Source: an uncultured Sutterella sp. (GTDB taxonomy: Bacteria > Pseudomonadota > Gammaproteobacteria > Burkholderiales > Burkholderiaceae_F). Taken from it: a stretch of 18,984 nt of DNA. The DNA lies in NCBI GenBank assembly GCA_905206365.1, contig CAJLHF010000040.1, positions 1-18,984 of the forward strand, written 5' to 3'. Position numbers and translations under genes: made by a program. The notes beneath the pieces are model-generated. The model did no database searches and was not told the DNA's origin. It saw nothing but the letters and a program-made list of their open reading frames with translations. Positions 1-6,528 of the stretch are shown piece by piece (positions within the stretch are counted from its first letter, which is position 1; each line of letters begins with the position of its first letter).

Positions 1-10
1 CCTCATTCCT

Positions 11-33
11 CCCCCGTCTGAAGACGGGGGTTT
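11..33 (+). terminator. GC-rich hairpin before dmsB
   Basis: Arms CCCCCGTC (11-18) and GACGGGGG (23-30) pair perfectly around a TGAA loop and are followed by only three T residues. It lies 17 bases before the dmsB start. It could be a weak terminator, an mRNA-stabilising 3' end for an upstream gene, or an attenuator between subunits of one operon. The upstream gene is outside the window, so these cannot be separated. Confidence 0.5.
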
Positions 34-47
34 CCTGATGCATCTCT

Positions 48-671
48 ATGAAACAACTCGGTTTTTTCATCGACACCTCGAAGTGCACGGGGTGTAAGAC
101 GTGCACGGTCGCGTGCAAAGACGCGCACAACCTTCCGGAAGGCGTGAATTTCCGTCGCGTGCTGGAATACGCGGGCGGCAGCTGGCGTCAGGACCGCATG
201 ACGGGCGCCTGGTACCAGAACGTCTTCGCCTACTACCTCTCGCTCTCGTGCAACCACTGCGAAGATCCCGCCTGCGTGAAGGTCTGCCCGACGAAGGCTC
301 ACCACAAGCGCGCGGAAGACGGTCTCGTCGTGATCGACCGCGAAAAGTGCATCGGTTGCGGCATGTGTGCGAAGGCTTGTCCCTACGGCGCGCCGCAGTT
401 CGACGCCGCGGCCCGCAAAATGGTGAAGTGCGACGGATGCCTCGACCGACTTGAAAAGGGCCTCGCTCCGATCTGCGTCGAATCCTGCACGCAGCGCGCG
501 ATCGAATTCGGCGACATCGAAGAGCTTCGCAAGAAGCACGGCGAACTCGCCGCGATCGGCCCCCTGCCCGACGCATCGCAGACGAAACCCGCGCTCGTCG
601 TCAAGGCGCCGAAAACCGTGAGCAAAGCCGAACTCCAGAGCGAAGCGGAAGGCACGGTGTACACGCACTGA
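48..671 (+). CDS. dmsB: DMSO reductase family iron-sulfur subunit B (DmsB-like)
   Basis: This is the electron-transfer subunit of a molybdopterin oxidoreductase of the DMSO reductase family. It relays electrons through four [4Fe-4S] clusters to the catalytic A subunit. Four cysteine groups are visible: CTGCKTCTVAC at residues 13-23, a C-x2-C-x4-C-x3-CP group near residue 70, CIGCGMCAKACP near residue 103, and CDGC with a later CVESC near residues 130-150. At 207 residues it has the usual DmsB length. There is no signal peptide, as expected for a subunit exported or held with its Tat-dependent partner. The ATG at 48 has no Shine-Dalgarno site and follows a hairpin, so it is probably the distal gene of an operon beginning left of the window. 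No DmsC-like anchor gene follows. The substrate of the complex cannot be told from this subunit; nitrate, thiosulfate or tetrathionate reductase B subunits are alternatives. Confidence 0.9.
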   Translation: MKQLGFFIDTSKCTGCKTCTVACKDAHNLPEGVNFRRVLEYAGGSWRQDRMTGAWYQNVFAYYLSLSCNHCEDPACVKVCPTKAHHKRAEDGLVVIDREKCIGCGMCAKACPYGAPQFDAAARKMVKCDGCLDRLEKGLAPICVESCTQRAIEFGDIEELRKKHGELAAIGPLPDASQTKPALVVKAPKTVSKAELQSEAEGTVYTH

Positions 672-680
672 GCACGAGAA

Positions 681-744
681 CTTTCGGGGCGCTTCGATGT
701 GCATTCACGTGCTTTGAAGCGCCTTTGAGGAACACTCCCGAAAG
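681..744 (+). terminator. Nested dyad after dmsB
   Basis: An inner stem GGCGCTTC (688-695) with GAAGCGCC (716-723), followed by TTT, sits inside an outer pairing of CTTTCGGG (681-688) with CCCGAAAG (737-744). It begins 10 bases after the dmsB stop. The inner hairpin is a plausible weak terminator, or a stabilising 3' structure ahead of the stronger terminator at 760-795. Confidence 0.45.
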
Positions 745-759
745 ACCGAAATACAATAA

Positions 760-799
760 AAAGCCCGGCCGGGGATCGTGCCCCGGTCGGGCTTTCATT
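760..799. terminator. Bidirectional terminator between dmsB and the CYTH gene
   Basis: The arms at 760-774 and 781-795 form a 15-bp stem with one G-T wobble around the loop ATCGTG. An A-rich run precedes it and a T-rich run follows it, so it can stop transcripts from both strands. It lies between convergent dmsB (plus) and the CYTH gene (minus). Confidence 0.85.
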
Positions 800-855
800 T
801 TGTCTTCGAACTTGCGGGGAGCGGGAATCGACCGCCCCGCGCGTCGGCAGACGCG

Positions 856-1389
856 TCAGTTGTTCGGGGTTTCGGAGGCCCGGACGTCTTCGGTGTTCCA
901 CCGCGCGTACGGATTTTCGGAAAGCGCCGAATTGTAGTAGCGGACGTCGCCCGTCACCTCTTTGCCCGCCCAGTCGGGAAGTTCGGGCGTTTCCGTTTCG
1001 CTGCCGAGCTCGACTTCCGCCACGACGAGACCGCGGTTTTCCCCGTCGAATTCGTCCACCTCCCAAACGTATCCCGCAAAAGGGACGCGGTAGCGGCGCT
1101 TTTCCAATACCGGAGGCAGAACGAGTTCGTCGAGCATGCGCCGTGCGTCCTCAAGCGGAATCGGGTACTCGAACTCCGAGCGCGTGCAACCCGTCGTGCG
1201 GCCCTTCACCGTGAGCCGCGCTTTATCTCCGGCGATCCTCACCCGCACCGTGCGGTCGGGGTCGCGCGAAAGATAGCCCTGACGGTAGAGGGTCCCCTCG
1301 GGGTCTTCGGCAAGGCGCTTCCAGGCGGGCAAAGCGCCCTCGCCCGAGACATCGCGCACGAGAAATTTGCGTTCGATTTCGAGAGCCAT
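856..1389 (-). CDS. CYTH domain protein (triphosphate tunnel metalloenzyme)
   Basis: This is a small cytoplasmic protein of the CYTH / triphosphate tunnel metalloenzyme superfamily. Bacterial members commonly hydrolyse inorganic tripolyphosphate, and some class IV members make cAMP. The N-terminal signature EIERKFLV starts at residue 4 and contains the ExExK metal and phosphate motif. Alternating charged strands follow (TVRVRI, ARLTVKG, SEFEYPIP, KRRYRVP, WEVDEF, VAEVEL), as expected for the eight-stranded tunnel. Its 177 residues match single-domain members such as short betaproteobacterial triphosphatases; there is no CHAD domain. The ATG at 1389 has a GAGGAG site seven bases upstream. It lies 19 bases downstream of the lipoprotein gene on the same strand, so the two are probably cotranscribed. 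The exact activity is not resolved by sequence. Confidence 0.9.
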   Translation of the reverse strand: MALEIERKFLVRDVSGEGALPAWKRLAEDPEGTLYRQGYLSRDPDRTVRVRIAGDKARLTVKGRTTGCTRSEFEYPIPLEDARRMLDELVLPPVLEKRRYRVPFAGYVWEVDEFDGENRGLVVAEVELGSETETPELPDWAGKEVTGDVRYYNSALSENPYARWNTEDVRASETPNN

Positions 1390-1408
1390 GCGTCGTCTCC
1401 TCGGAACC

Positions 1409-1819
1409 TCACCGCACCTCGGCGCGGCGGAAGCGCCGCACGCGCAACCCTTCGCGAAGCGTCATGCGTTCGGCGTTCGCTTCTTCGATCGTCCAGCGTT
1501 CGACAAACGCGAGTTCCCGTCCCGAGTCGGACCGCACGACGCCTCGAAGTTCCATCACGCCTCGATACGCCTTGAAACTTCGCACCTCGTAGTTTTCGTA
1601 CCCGAAGGAACTCGCGCGTCCGTTCGCGTCGAAAACCACCCCGCACGGCACCCCCGCGGGGGCCGAGGGAGCGGCGTTACCCGCCTCTTCCATCCACCGT
1701 CCGCGGACCTCTTCTTCGCCCGGTAGGCCGATTCCGTAGATGCCGCACCCGGAGAGCGTCGCCGTCGACCCGATAAGACCGAGCGAGAGCGCGCACTTCA
1801 CAAACAGACGTCGTTCCAT
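1409..1819 (-). CDS. Small lipoprotein, possibly lipocalin-like
   Basis: A predicted 136-residue lipoprotein. The start at 1819 gives a textbook lipoprotein signal: ERR near the N-terminus, a hydrophobic stretch and the lipobox L-S-G-C with C25 as the acylated cysteine. The mature part begins GIYGIGLPGEEEVRGRW and contains alternating strand-like segments (GVVFDANGRASSFGYENYEV, GVMELRGVVRS, LAFVERWTIEE, RMTLREGL). That layout loosely resembles small lipocalin-like or META-like beta-barrel lipoproteins. I could not assign a family firmly. An in-frame ATG at 1858 would add 13 residues before the signal peptide and is less likely. The protein probably sits in the outer membrane or periplasm. It shares a transcription unit with the downstream CYTH gene. 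Confidence 0.75.
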   Translation of the reverse strand: MERRLFVKCALSLGLIGSTATLSGCGIYGIGLPGEEEVRGRWMEEAGNAAPSAPAGVPCGVVFDANGRASSFGYENYEVRSFKAYRGVMELRGVVRSDSGRELAFVERWTIEEANAERMTLREGLRVRRFRRAEVR

Positions 1820-1854
1820 TGTTGTCGCCCCGAAATGAAAAATCGTCGATCCGT

Positions 1855-1888
1855 TCATTATCCCGCCTTCGCGCCCGAAGTGCGGGCG
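1855..1888 (-). promoter_or_regulatory. Candidate promoter of lipoprotein-CYTH unit
   Basis: On the minus strand a GATAAT hexamer (1857-1862) lies about 38 bases before the lipoprotein start. A short hairpin (CGCCCG 1872-1877, CGGGCG 1883-1888) lies just upstream of it. No convincing -35 box is visible. The upstream reductase gene is closed off by the terminator at 1919-1954, so a promoter is expected in this gap. Confidence 0.3.
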
Positions 1889-1918
1889 ACAGATGAAGAA
1901 CGGGGAGCCGAGACGACA

Positions 1919-1954
1919 AAAGGCCCCGGGTCTTCGAGGTAACCCGGGGCCTTT
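1919..1954. terminator. Strong terminator after the FAD reductase gene
   Basis: A perfect 13-bp stem pairs AAAGGCCCCGGGT (1919-1931) with ACCCGGGGCCTTT (1942-1954) around a 10-base loop. Read on the minus strand it ends in a TTTT run, as expected for terminating the reductase transcript. Confidence 0.85.
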
Positions 1955-1962
1955 CGAAGGAG

Positions 1963-2022
1963 AAACCGTCACCCCGCGAGGAGACGGTTTTCGGTTCGGG
2001 CCGATCGGTCGTGCGATCGGCC
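1963..2022 (-). repeat. Two stem-loops between reductase stop and terminator
   Basis: One stem pairs AAACCGTC (1963-1970) with GACGGTTT (1983-1990). A second pairs GGCCGATCG (1999-2007) with CGATCGGCC (2014-2022) around GTCGTG. Both are perfect. With the terminator at 1919-1954 they form three consecutive hairpins in the 3' untranslated region of the reductase mRNA, probably affecting its stability or termination. Confidence 0.55.
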
Positions 2023-2036
2023 TCGTCCGATTGCGA

Positions 2037-3590
2037 TTACTTCATCGCCGCGAAACCTTCACCGGCGATCATACCGAAGGTAAGAGCGTCGATAACGGCC
2101 ACCGTGCCGAGACGCGAAGCGCCGTGCACGCCGCCCGTGATTTCACCGCCGGCGTAGAGACCCTTGATCGGGGCCTGCGTCATCGTGGAAATAACCTGAG
2201 CCTTTTCGTTGATCATGACGCCGCCCATCGTGTGGTGGATCTTCGGGCAGACTTCGATGCCGTAGAAGGGAGCCTTCGAAACGTCGAGACCGTTGTTGAA
2301 CTTGAGGATGCGGTGGAAGTCCGTATCTTCGCCCGACTTGACGAAGCCGTTGAACTTCTTGACTTCTTCGAGGAAAGGCGCCTTGTTGATCTTGAAGTAG
2401 TCGGCGAGCTCTTCGAGCGTGTCGAACTTCTTGACCGTGCCCATTTCGAGCGGGAGCTTGACGAAGGAGGGATTGATCGCCTTCACGATCGCGTCGTCGC
2501 AAACGGCGATCGGGTAGTTTTCATCCGTGCCGATCACCTTGAAGAGCGCGTCGGCCTTGATCTTGCGGCCGGCGTGTTCGTCCATGAAGCGCTTGCCCGT
2601 CTTGCGGTCGACCACGAGACCGAGGTCCATACAGGCGTGATTCGTGAAGTTCACGGAAACGCCGAAGCCCTTTTCATGCGGGTTGCAGTAGGGGAGGAAC
2701 TGGAGCCAGCAAAGCTGAACCGGAGCGGCGCCGATGCCGAGGGCCTTGAGAAGAACGCCCGCGGTGGCACCGGGGTGGTTCGTGGAATCCGTCGTCGGAA
2801 CAACGCGCGGGTCCTGAACCTGACGGAACCAGATGTCGCGCGAGAAGCCGCCGGCGGCGAGCATCACGCCCTTAAGGGCCTTGACGGTCTTCTTCTTGCC
2901 GGTCTTGTTTTCGAGGTCGTCGGAAACGGCCTTGGCGTTGAAGCGATAGCCTTCGCGGCAGACGATGCCGACCACCGAGCCGTCTTCGCCCATGACGAAG
3001 TCGTCGAACTTGCAACGAGTGCGGATGACGACGTTCTTGAGGCCCTTGAGCACTTCGTGCATCGGCATGATGTAACCCGAGCCCGTGCCCGCCTTGATTT
3101 CATAGGAACGCGGAACGGAGTGACCGCCTTCGAAGAGCATCTTGTTCGGGACGAATTCGCAACCGCAGTCAACGACCATCTTGATCGTGTCGTTGCAACG
3201 GTCGGCGATCGTGGCAAGGAGGTTCGTGTGGTTGATGCCGAGACCGTCCTTCAGGCAGTCGGCGATGAAGAGTTCCTTGCTGTCCTTGATGCCCTGGGCC
3301 TTCTGAACGGGATTCACCGGGCAGGCGACGTTACCGCCGCAGATCGCGGAGTTGCCGCCGACGGTCGGCATCTTTTCGATCATGAGGACCTTGAGGCCCG
3401 CCTGACCGGCCTTGAGGGCGCAGGCCATGCCGGCAAAACCGGAACCGACGATGACGACGTCGAATTCTTCGTCCCACTTTTCAACCTTGGCGGCGGGGAT
3501 GCCGGCCTGGGCGGCGGCAGCGGCCATCATCGCGGTGGCGGCGGCAGCGCCCGACTTGAGGAAACTGCGGCGGCTCGTATCGATCGACAT
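2037..3590 (-). CDS. Tat-exported FAD-dependent reductase, flavocytochrome c family
   Basis: This 517-residue enzyme is the flavin half of a flavocytochrome-c-type (fumarate/urocanate reductase-like) periplasmic reductase. Visible features: a Tat signal SRRSFLK at residues 6-12 with an alanine-rich h-region; the FAD dinucleotide motif VVIVGSGFAG at 45-54; GGNSAICGGNV at 78-88; the capping-domain E338/R342 pair; HHTMGG at 452-457; and the C-terminal GASRLGTVAVIDALTFG at 490-506 with catalytic-type R493. There is no heme-binding CXXCH, so electrons must come from another protein; the tetraheme cytochrome at 6846 is the obvious candidate. The usual HPT substrate-site motif is replaced by LQFLPYCNP (296-304), which argues against simple fumarate reduction. 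The start at 3590 is preceded by AGGAGA with six-base spacing, and longer in-frame starts would bury the Tat signal. It appears monocistronic. Confidence 0.9.
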   Translation of the reverse strand: MSIDTSRRSFLKSGAAAATAMMAAAAAQAGIPAAKVEKWDEEFDVVIVGSGFAGMACALKAGQAGLKVLMIEKMPTVGGNSAICGGNVACPVNPVQKAQGIKDSKELFIADCLKDGLGINHTNLLATIADRCNDTIKMVVDCGCEFVPNKMLFEGGHSVPRSYEIKAGTGSGYIMPMHEVLKGLKNVVIRTRCKFDDFVMGEDGSVVGIVCREGYRFNAKAVSDDLENKTGKKKTVKALKGVMLAAGGFSRDIWFRQVQDPRVVPTTDSTNHPGATAGVLLKALGIGAAPVQLCWLQFLPYCNPHEKGFGVSVNFTNHACMDLGLVVDRKTGKRFMDEHAGRKIKADALFKVIGTDENYPIAVCDDAIVKAINPSFVKLPLEMGTVKKFDTLEELADYFKINKAPFLEEVKKFNGFVKSGEDTDFHRILKFNNGLDVSKAPFYGIEVCPKIHHTMGGVMINEKAQVISTMTQAPIKGLYAGGEITGGVHGASRLGTVAVIDALTFGMIAGEGFAAMK

Positions 3591-3596
3591 GTAATT

Positions 3597-3602
3597 TCTC
3601 CT
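3597..3602 (-). promoter_or_regulatory. Shine-Dalgarno site of FAD reductase
   Basis: AGGAGA on the minus strand, six bases before the ATG at 3588-3590. It decides the start in favour of MSIDTSRRSFLK and against the upstream in-frame start at 3668. Confidence 0.8.
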
Positions 3603-3703
3603 AATCGTTCGTAGACGTGCGGCGGGTTGAAACAAGGGCTGTTCCTTCAAATACCCGATCCATTGCACGCGTTGAGGAGAACTCTAAAGAATCGCGGCGC
3701 CCG

Positions 3704-3758
3704 CCCCCACATCCCGAGGTATGGGGGCTTTATCAAGGGAAACCCCCGCATACCCGAG
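3704..3758 (-). promoter_or_regulatory. Direct repeat with alternative hairpins upstream of reductase
   Basis: On the plus strand CCCCCACATCCCGAG (3704-3718) and CCCCCGCATACCCGAG (3743-3758) are near-identical direct copies 39 bases apart. Between them GGTATGGGGG (3718-3727) is complementary to parts of both. The 3718-3727 segment can pair with 3743-3754 (stem with one bulge) or, less well, with 3704-3712. It lies 114-168 bases before the reductase start. It may be a leader with mutually exclusive structures, or paired operator sites. It forms the main content of the 323-base gap between the reductase and amidohydrolase genes. Confidence 0.5.
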
Positions 3759-3851
3759 ACGGTAAAACGTCGCAGGAGGTCTCGGGAAAAAAGAGGAGAT
3801 CAACGCTTCGCGATCGGATGCGGGGAGCGGAGCGGCGGGGACGCTCGACGG

Positions 3852-3893
3852 GAAAAAGAAAGCGCCCGAAGGAAGGGATTTCTCTTCGGGCGC
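3852..3893 (-). terminator. Terminator of the amidohydrolase gene
   Basis: A perfect 10-bp stem pairs GCGCCCGAAG (3862-3871) with CTTCGGGCGC (3884-3893). On the minus strand it is followed by TTTCTTTTT, which lies at 3852-3860. It sits about 20 bases after the amidohydrolase stop. Confidence 0.85.
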
Positions 3894-3913
3894 GGGTTTT
3901 GCGTTTTGAGGCG

Positions 3914-5326
3914 TCAGACCCGGATCCGTTCGGGTTCCTCACCCGAGAAGTCGGTTTCGAGCACTCCGAAGCCGAGTTTTTCCAGGTGCTCGCGACCCGC
4001 TGCGGTCGTGACGAACGTCGTGCCGCTTCCAAGCAGGATGCCGTCCTTCATGACGGTGCGACCCGCAACGATCGTCTCCGTCGCCCGCTGTCGATCGAGG
4101 TCGACGATCGTCACGTCGGCCGCGGCGCCGACGCCGAGCTGTCCGCGATCGAAAAGCCGCAGGTGCCGTGCGGGGGTAAGCGACGCCTTAAGCACGAACT
4201 CGTTCAGTGTGAGAGCGCCGAATTTGACGAGCGAAAGACCGGTCGCGAGCGTGACGTTTCTCGGGATGCAACCGCCGTCGGTCGAGAGGGCGTCGACGAG
4301 GAACGTGCCGTCCGCGCGCTTCGCCTGCGCAAGGTAAAAGCGCGAAAGCGCGGGATTGACGGGGAAAGACCCCGCCGTAGCGGTTCCCGCCTCTTCCCAA
4401 ACGCGAATCGCTTCGTCGCCGCCCGTCAATTCGGAAACGAGCCCCGTGTCTCGCACGACGAAGAGGCACCCGCGGCGAATCGCCTCGACGATGCCTTGGC
4501 GCGTCGGCTCGAGCCCGAAGGAAGCAAGGCACGTCCGCGTGACGTGATCGATCACGTCGCCCTTCGCATCGCACGTGAGGATCGTGCCGTTCATGGGCGA
4601 AACGTAGCTCTCCGACCAGATCCCGGGATTTTCCGCGAGCATCGCTTCGGCTTCGAGCACTTCGTCGAGCACGGGGCGCACCCGACCGCGGCAGTAGGCA
4701 TTGATGTGCGCGAGATGAAGCTTCAGCCCGCGCACGGCCTCGACCGCTTCGCGCATGCCGAGAATGTTGGAGCCCGCCGTTTCGGATCCCGCGTGCCAGG
4801 CGACGTAGACGCCCGCTTCGTTGCAGAGTTCGACCATGCGGCGCGAAGTCGCCAAAGGGAGCGGCCAGTGGCCGCCCATGAGTTTCACCCCGATCGAACC
4901 CTTTTCGATGGTCGTGCGGATGAAGTCCCGCATTTGCGCGTCCGTAGGAGACAGTGTCCCGAAAAGCTCGCCCGGCGAAAAGCCCTCGATTGAGGCCACG
5001 TTGATGCCGGCACCCGTGCGGTCGGCGTGCTTCAGAAGATCGTCAAAGGGCCCCGCCATATCGAGGCACGTCGTCACGCCCGCCATCGCCGCCATGCGCG
5101 CGCCGTACGGAGAGCCGAAAACGCTGCCCAAATGAAGGTGCGGGTCGACGAGCCCCGGAAAGACGTGCGCGGTCGTGAAGGTCACTTCGCGCGCTTCGCC
5201 CTCCAATTTCGGCGCGACGGCCGCGATGCGACCCGCCTCGATAGCGAGATCGAACCGCCCGTACTTTCCGTTTGCGGGGTCGACCAAAAATCCCCCTTTG
5301 ATCAATCGGTCCCACGTATTAGCCAC
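3914..5326 (-). CDS. Amidohydrolase family protein (dihydroorotase/hydantoinase-like)
   Basis: A 470-residue cytoplasmic metal-dependent hydrolase of the amidohydrolase superfamily. Likely reaction: hydrolysis of a cyclic amide or similar bond. The metal ligands of a binuclear site are all visible: HLH at residues 63-65 in FPGLVDPHLHLG, K148 in GVKLMGGHW (candidate carboxylated lysine), H178 in VAWHAGS, H207 in LHLAHINAY and D350 in ALSTDGG. The C-terminal half returns to the small beta-sandwich (GQLGVGAAADVTIVDL, TIVAGRTVMKDG). The GTG at 5324-5326 is chosen because GGAGGT lies four bases upstream; the longer frame from 5530 would overlap the divergent regulator gene. The gene is divergent from a LysR regulator, suggesting that this regulator controls it. 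The substrate cannot be named; dihydroorotase-like, hydantoinase and enamidase-type activities remain possible. Confidence 0.88.
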   Translation of the reverse strand: MANTWDRLIKGGFLVDPANGKYGRFDLAIEAGRIAAVAPKLEGEAREVTFTTAHVFPGLVDPHLHLGSVFGSPYGARMAAMAGVTTCLDMAGPFDDLLKHADRTGAGINVASIEGFSPGELFGTLSPTDAQMRDFIRTTIEKGSIGVKLMGGHWPLPLATSRRMVELCNEAGVYVAWHAGSETAGSNILGMREAVEAVRGLKLHLAHINAYCRGRVRPVLDEVLEAEAMLAENPGIWSESYVSPMNGTILTCDAKGDVIDHVTRTCLASFGLEPTRQGIVEAIRRGCLFVVRDTGLVSELTGGDEAIRVWEEAGTATAGSFPVNPALSRFYLAQAKRADGTFLVDALSTDGGCIPRNVTLATGLSLVKFGALTLNEFVLKASLTPARHLRLFDRGQLGVGAAADVTIVDLDRQRATETIVAGRTVMKDGILLGSGTTFVTTAAGREHLEKLGFGVLETDFSGEEPERIRV

Positions 5327-5330
5327 GATT

Positions 5331-5336
5331 ACCTCC
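5331..5336 (-). promoter_or_regulatory. Shine-Dalgarno site selecting the GTG start
   Basis: A perfect GGAGGT on the minus strand lies four bases before the GTG of the amidohydrolase gene. It supports this start over the upstream in-frame ATG-initiated extensions. Confidence 0.75.
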
Positions 5337-5407
5337 GTGCTCCGTTGAAGTCGACAGGCAATCATTGTGACCACGGGCACGGGAACGCCACATCGGGAAA
5401 AGCGCGC

Positions 5408-5436
5408 AGAGGACGGGTGGCAACCGGGGATCCTCT
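5408..5436. promoter_or_regulatory. Interrupted inverted repeat in divergent intergenic region
   Basis: AGAGGA (5408-5413) and TCCTCT (5431-5436) are inverted copies 17 bases apart in the 179-base gap between the amidohydrolase and LysR genes. This is a candidate regulator site, but it does not match the classic T-N11-A LysR box well. Confidence 0.25.
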
Positions 5437-5505
5437 TGGAAAGTCGGCCGCAACGCGCTACGCTTGGACTCTCTTTCGACCCACCGCCCGCACGCAATAA
5501 CGACC

Positions 5506-6471
5506 ATGGCCCCCACCGAGCCGTCCGCACCCGACATCGGCACCGACGATCTTCGTTTTCTTTTGTCCCTTTACGAAACGCAGAGTCTCACGACGAGCGC
5601 CTCGCACCTGCAACTCAGCATGGGGGCGGCCTCGCGGCGGCTCGGGCGACTGCGCGCGGCGTTCGGGGACGAACTCTTCGTCCGCTCCGCTCTCCTGTTG
5701 ATGCCCACCGAGCGGATGCGCGCGCTCGTCCCCGAAATCCGCCGCATTCTCCTTTCGGTGCGGGAACTTTTCACCAACGACACGCTTGACCTCGGCACCT
5801 CGCAGCGCACCGTGCGGATTCTCTCGATGGACAACGGCATCCTCACGCTTCTCAACGACGCGATCGGGCACTTTTATCGATCGGCCCCGCACGCGACGAT
5901 TCGCGTGGAGTCCGTCGACCGGGAGCTTTTTTCGAAATTGCGCGAGGGGGACGCCGACATGGCGCTCTTTCCCGTGAACGACGTACCGAAGGACATGCGG
6001 GTGTTGGAACTCTACCGTACGCGACGCGGCATTCTCGTACGCGACGGTCATCCGCTTTTGGAGATCTATGCCGAACGCGGACACCTCACGCTCGAAGACC
6101 TCGCACAATTCCGCAAGGTCGACATCTCGTTTTCGGGGGCGCCCCGTTGGGGGACCGCCCCTCGAATCGAAGCCGAACTCACGGCGGGCGTGCAGCGGAC
6201 GGGCTTTTCGATGCCCTACTTTCTCGCCGTTCCGTACGTGGTCGGGCAGACGGACTTCACCTACACGGCCCCCGTCATCACGTTGCAGCACTTCGTGCGG
6301 ATGCCCCAATTCAATCTGCGGATGCTCCCCGCACCCGCAGAACTTGCGGAATTCGTACCGCGTCTCATCTGGCACGAACGCACCCATACGGACCCCTTCC
6401 TTCAGTGGGTGCGCGCCATCATCACCGACAACTGTCGCGAGGCGGCCCGCCAGGCGGGGGCGCTCCTTTGA
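5506..6471 (+). CDS. LysR family transcriptional regulator
   Basis: A 321-residue LysR-type regulator. The winged helix-turn-helix lies at about residues 12-60 (DDLRFLLSLYETQSLTTSASHL, MGAASRRLGRLRAAFGDELFVRS), with the typical LFVRS end of the recognition region. The rest is the periplasmic-binding-protein-like effector domain (VRILSMDNG, LREGDADMALFPV, RRGILVRDGHPL, HERTHTDPFLQWVRAII). It is transcribed away from the amidohydrolase gene, the classic LysR arrangement, so that gene and perhaps the nearby reductase are likely targets. The ATG at 5506 is chosen because it lies close to the HTH domain; an upstream TTG at 5464 is in frame, and neither has a Shine-Dalgarno site. The effector is unknown, plausibly the amidohydrolase substrate or a product. 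Confidence 0.92.
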   Translation: MAPTEPSAPDIGTDDLRFLLSLYETQSLTTSASHLQLSMGAASRRLGRLRAAFGDELFVRSALLLMPTERMRALVPEIRRILLSVRELFTNDTLDLGTSQRTVRILSMDNGILTLLNDAIGHFYRSAPHATIRVESVDRELFSKLREGDADMALFPVNDVPKDMRVLELYRTRRGILVRDGHPLLEIYAERGHLTLEDLAQFRKVDISFSGAPRWGTAPRIEAELTAGVQRTGFSMPYFLAVPYVVGQTDFTYTAPVITLQHFVRMPQFNLRMLPAPAELAEFVPRLIWHERTHTDPFLQWVRAIITDNCREAARQAGALL

Positions 6472-6528
6472 GCGACTTTTAAACGGCCTTCCGGCGTCCC
6501 TCGGGAAGCTTTCGTGCGAAGGTTGAGG

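Noticed and set aside
1893..3614. A 573-residue open frame on the plus strand opposite the FAD reductase gene
   Set aside because: It mirrors a well-supported gene, has no family motifs, and is rich in Val, Asp, Glu, His and Arg as expected from the antisense of GC-rich coding DNA.
3627..4337. A 236-residue plus-strand frame across the reductase-amidohydrolase gap
   Set aside because: It is very rich in Arg, Ser and Pro, runs through the amidohydrolase terminator and overlaps the real gene in antisense.
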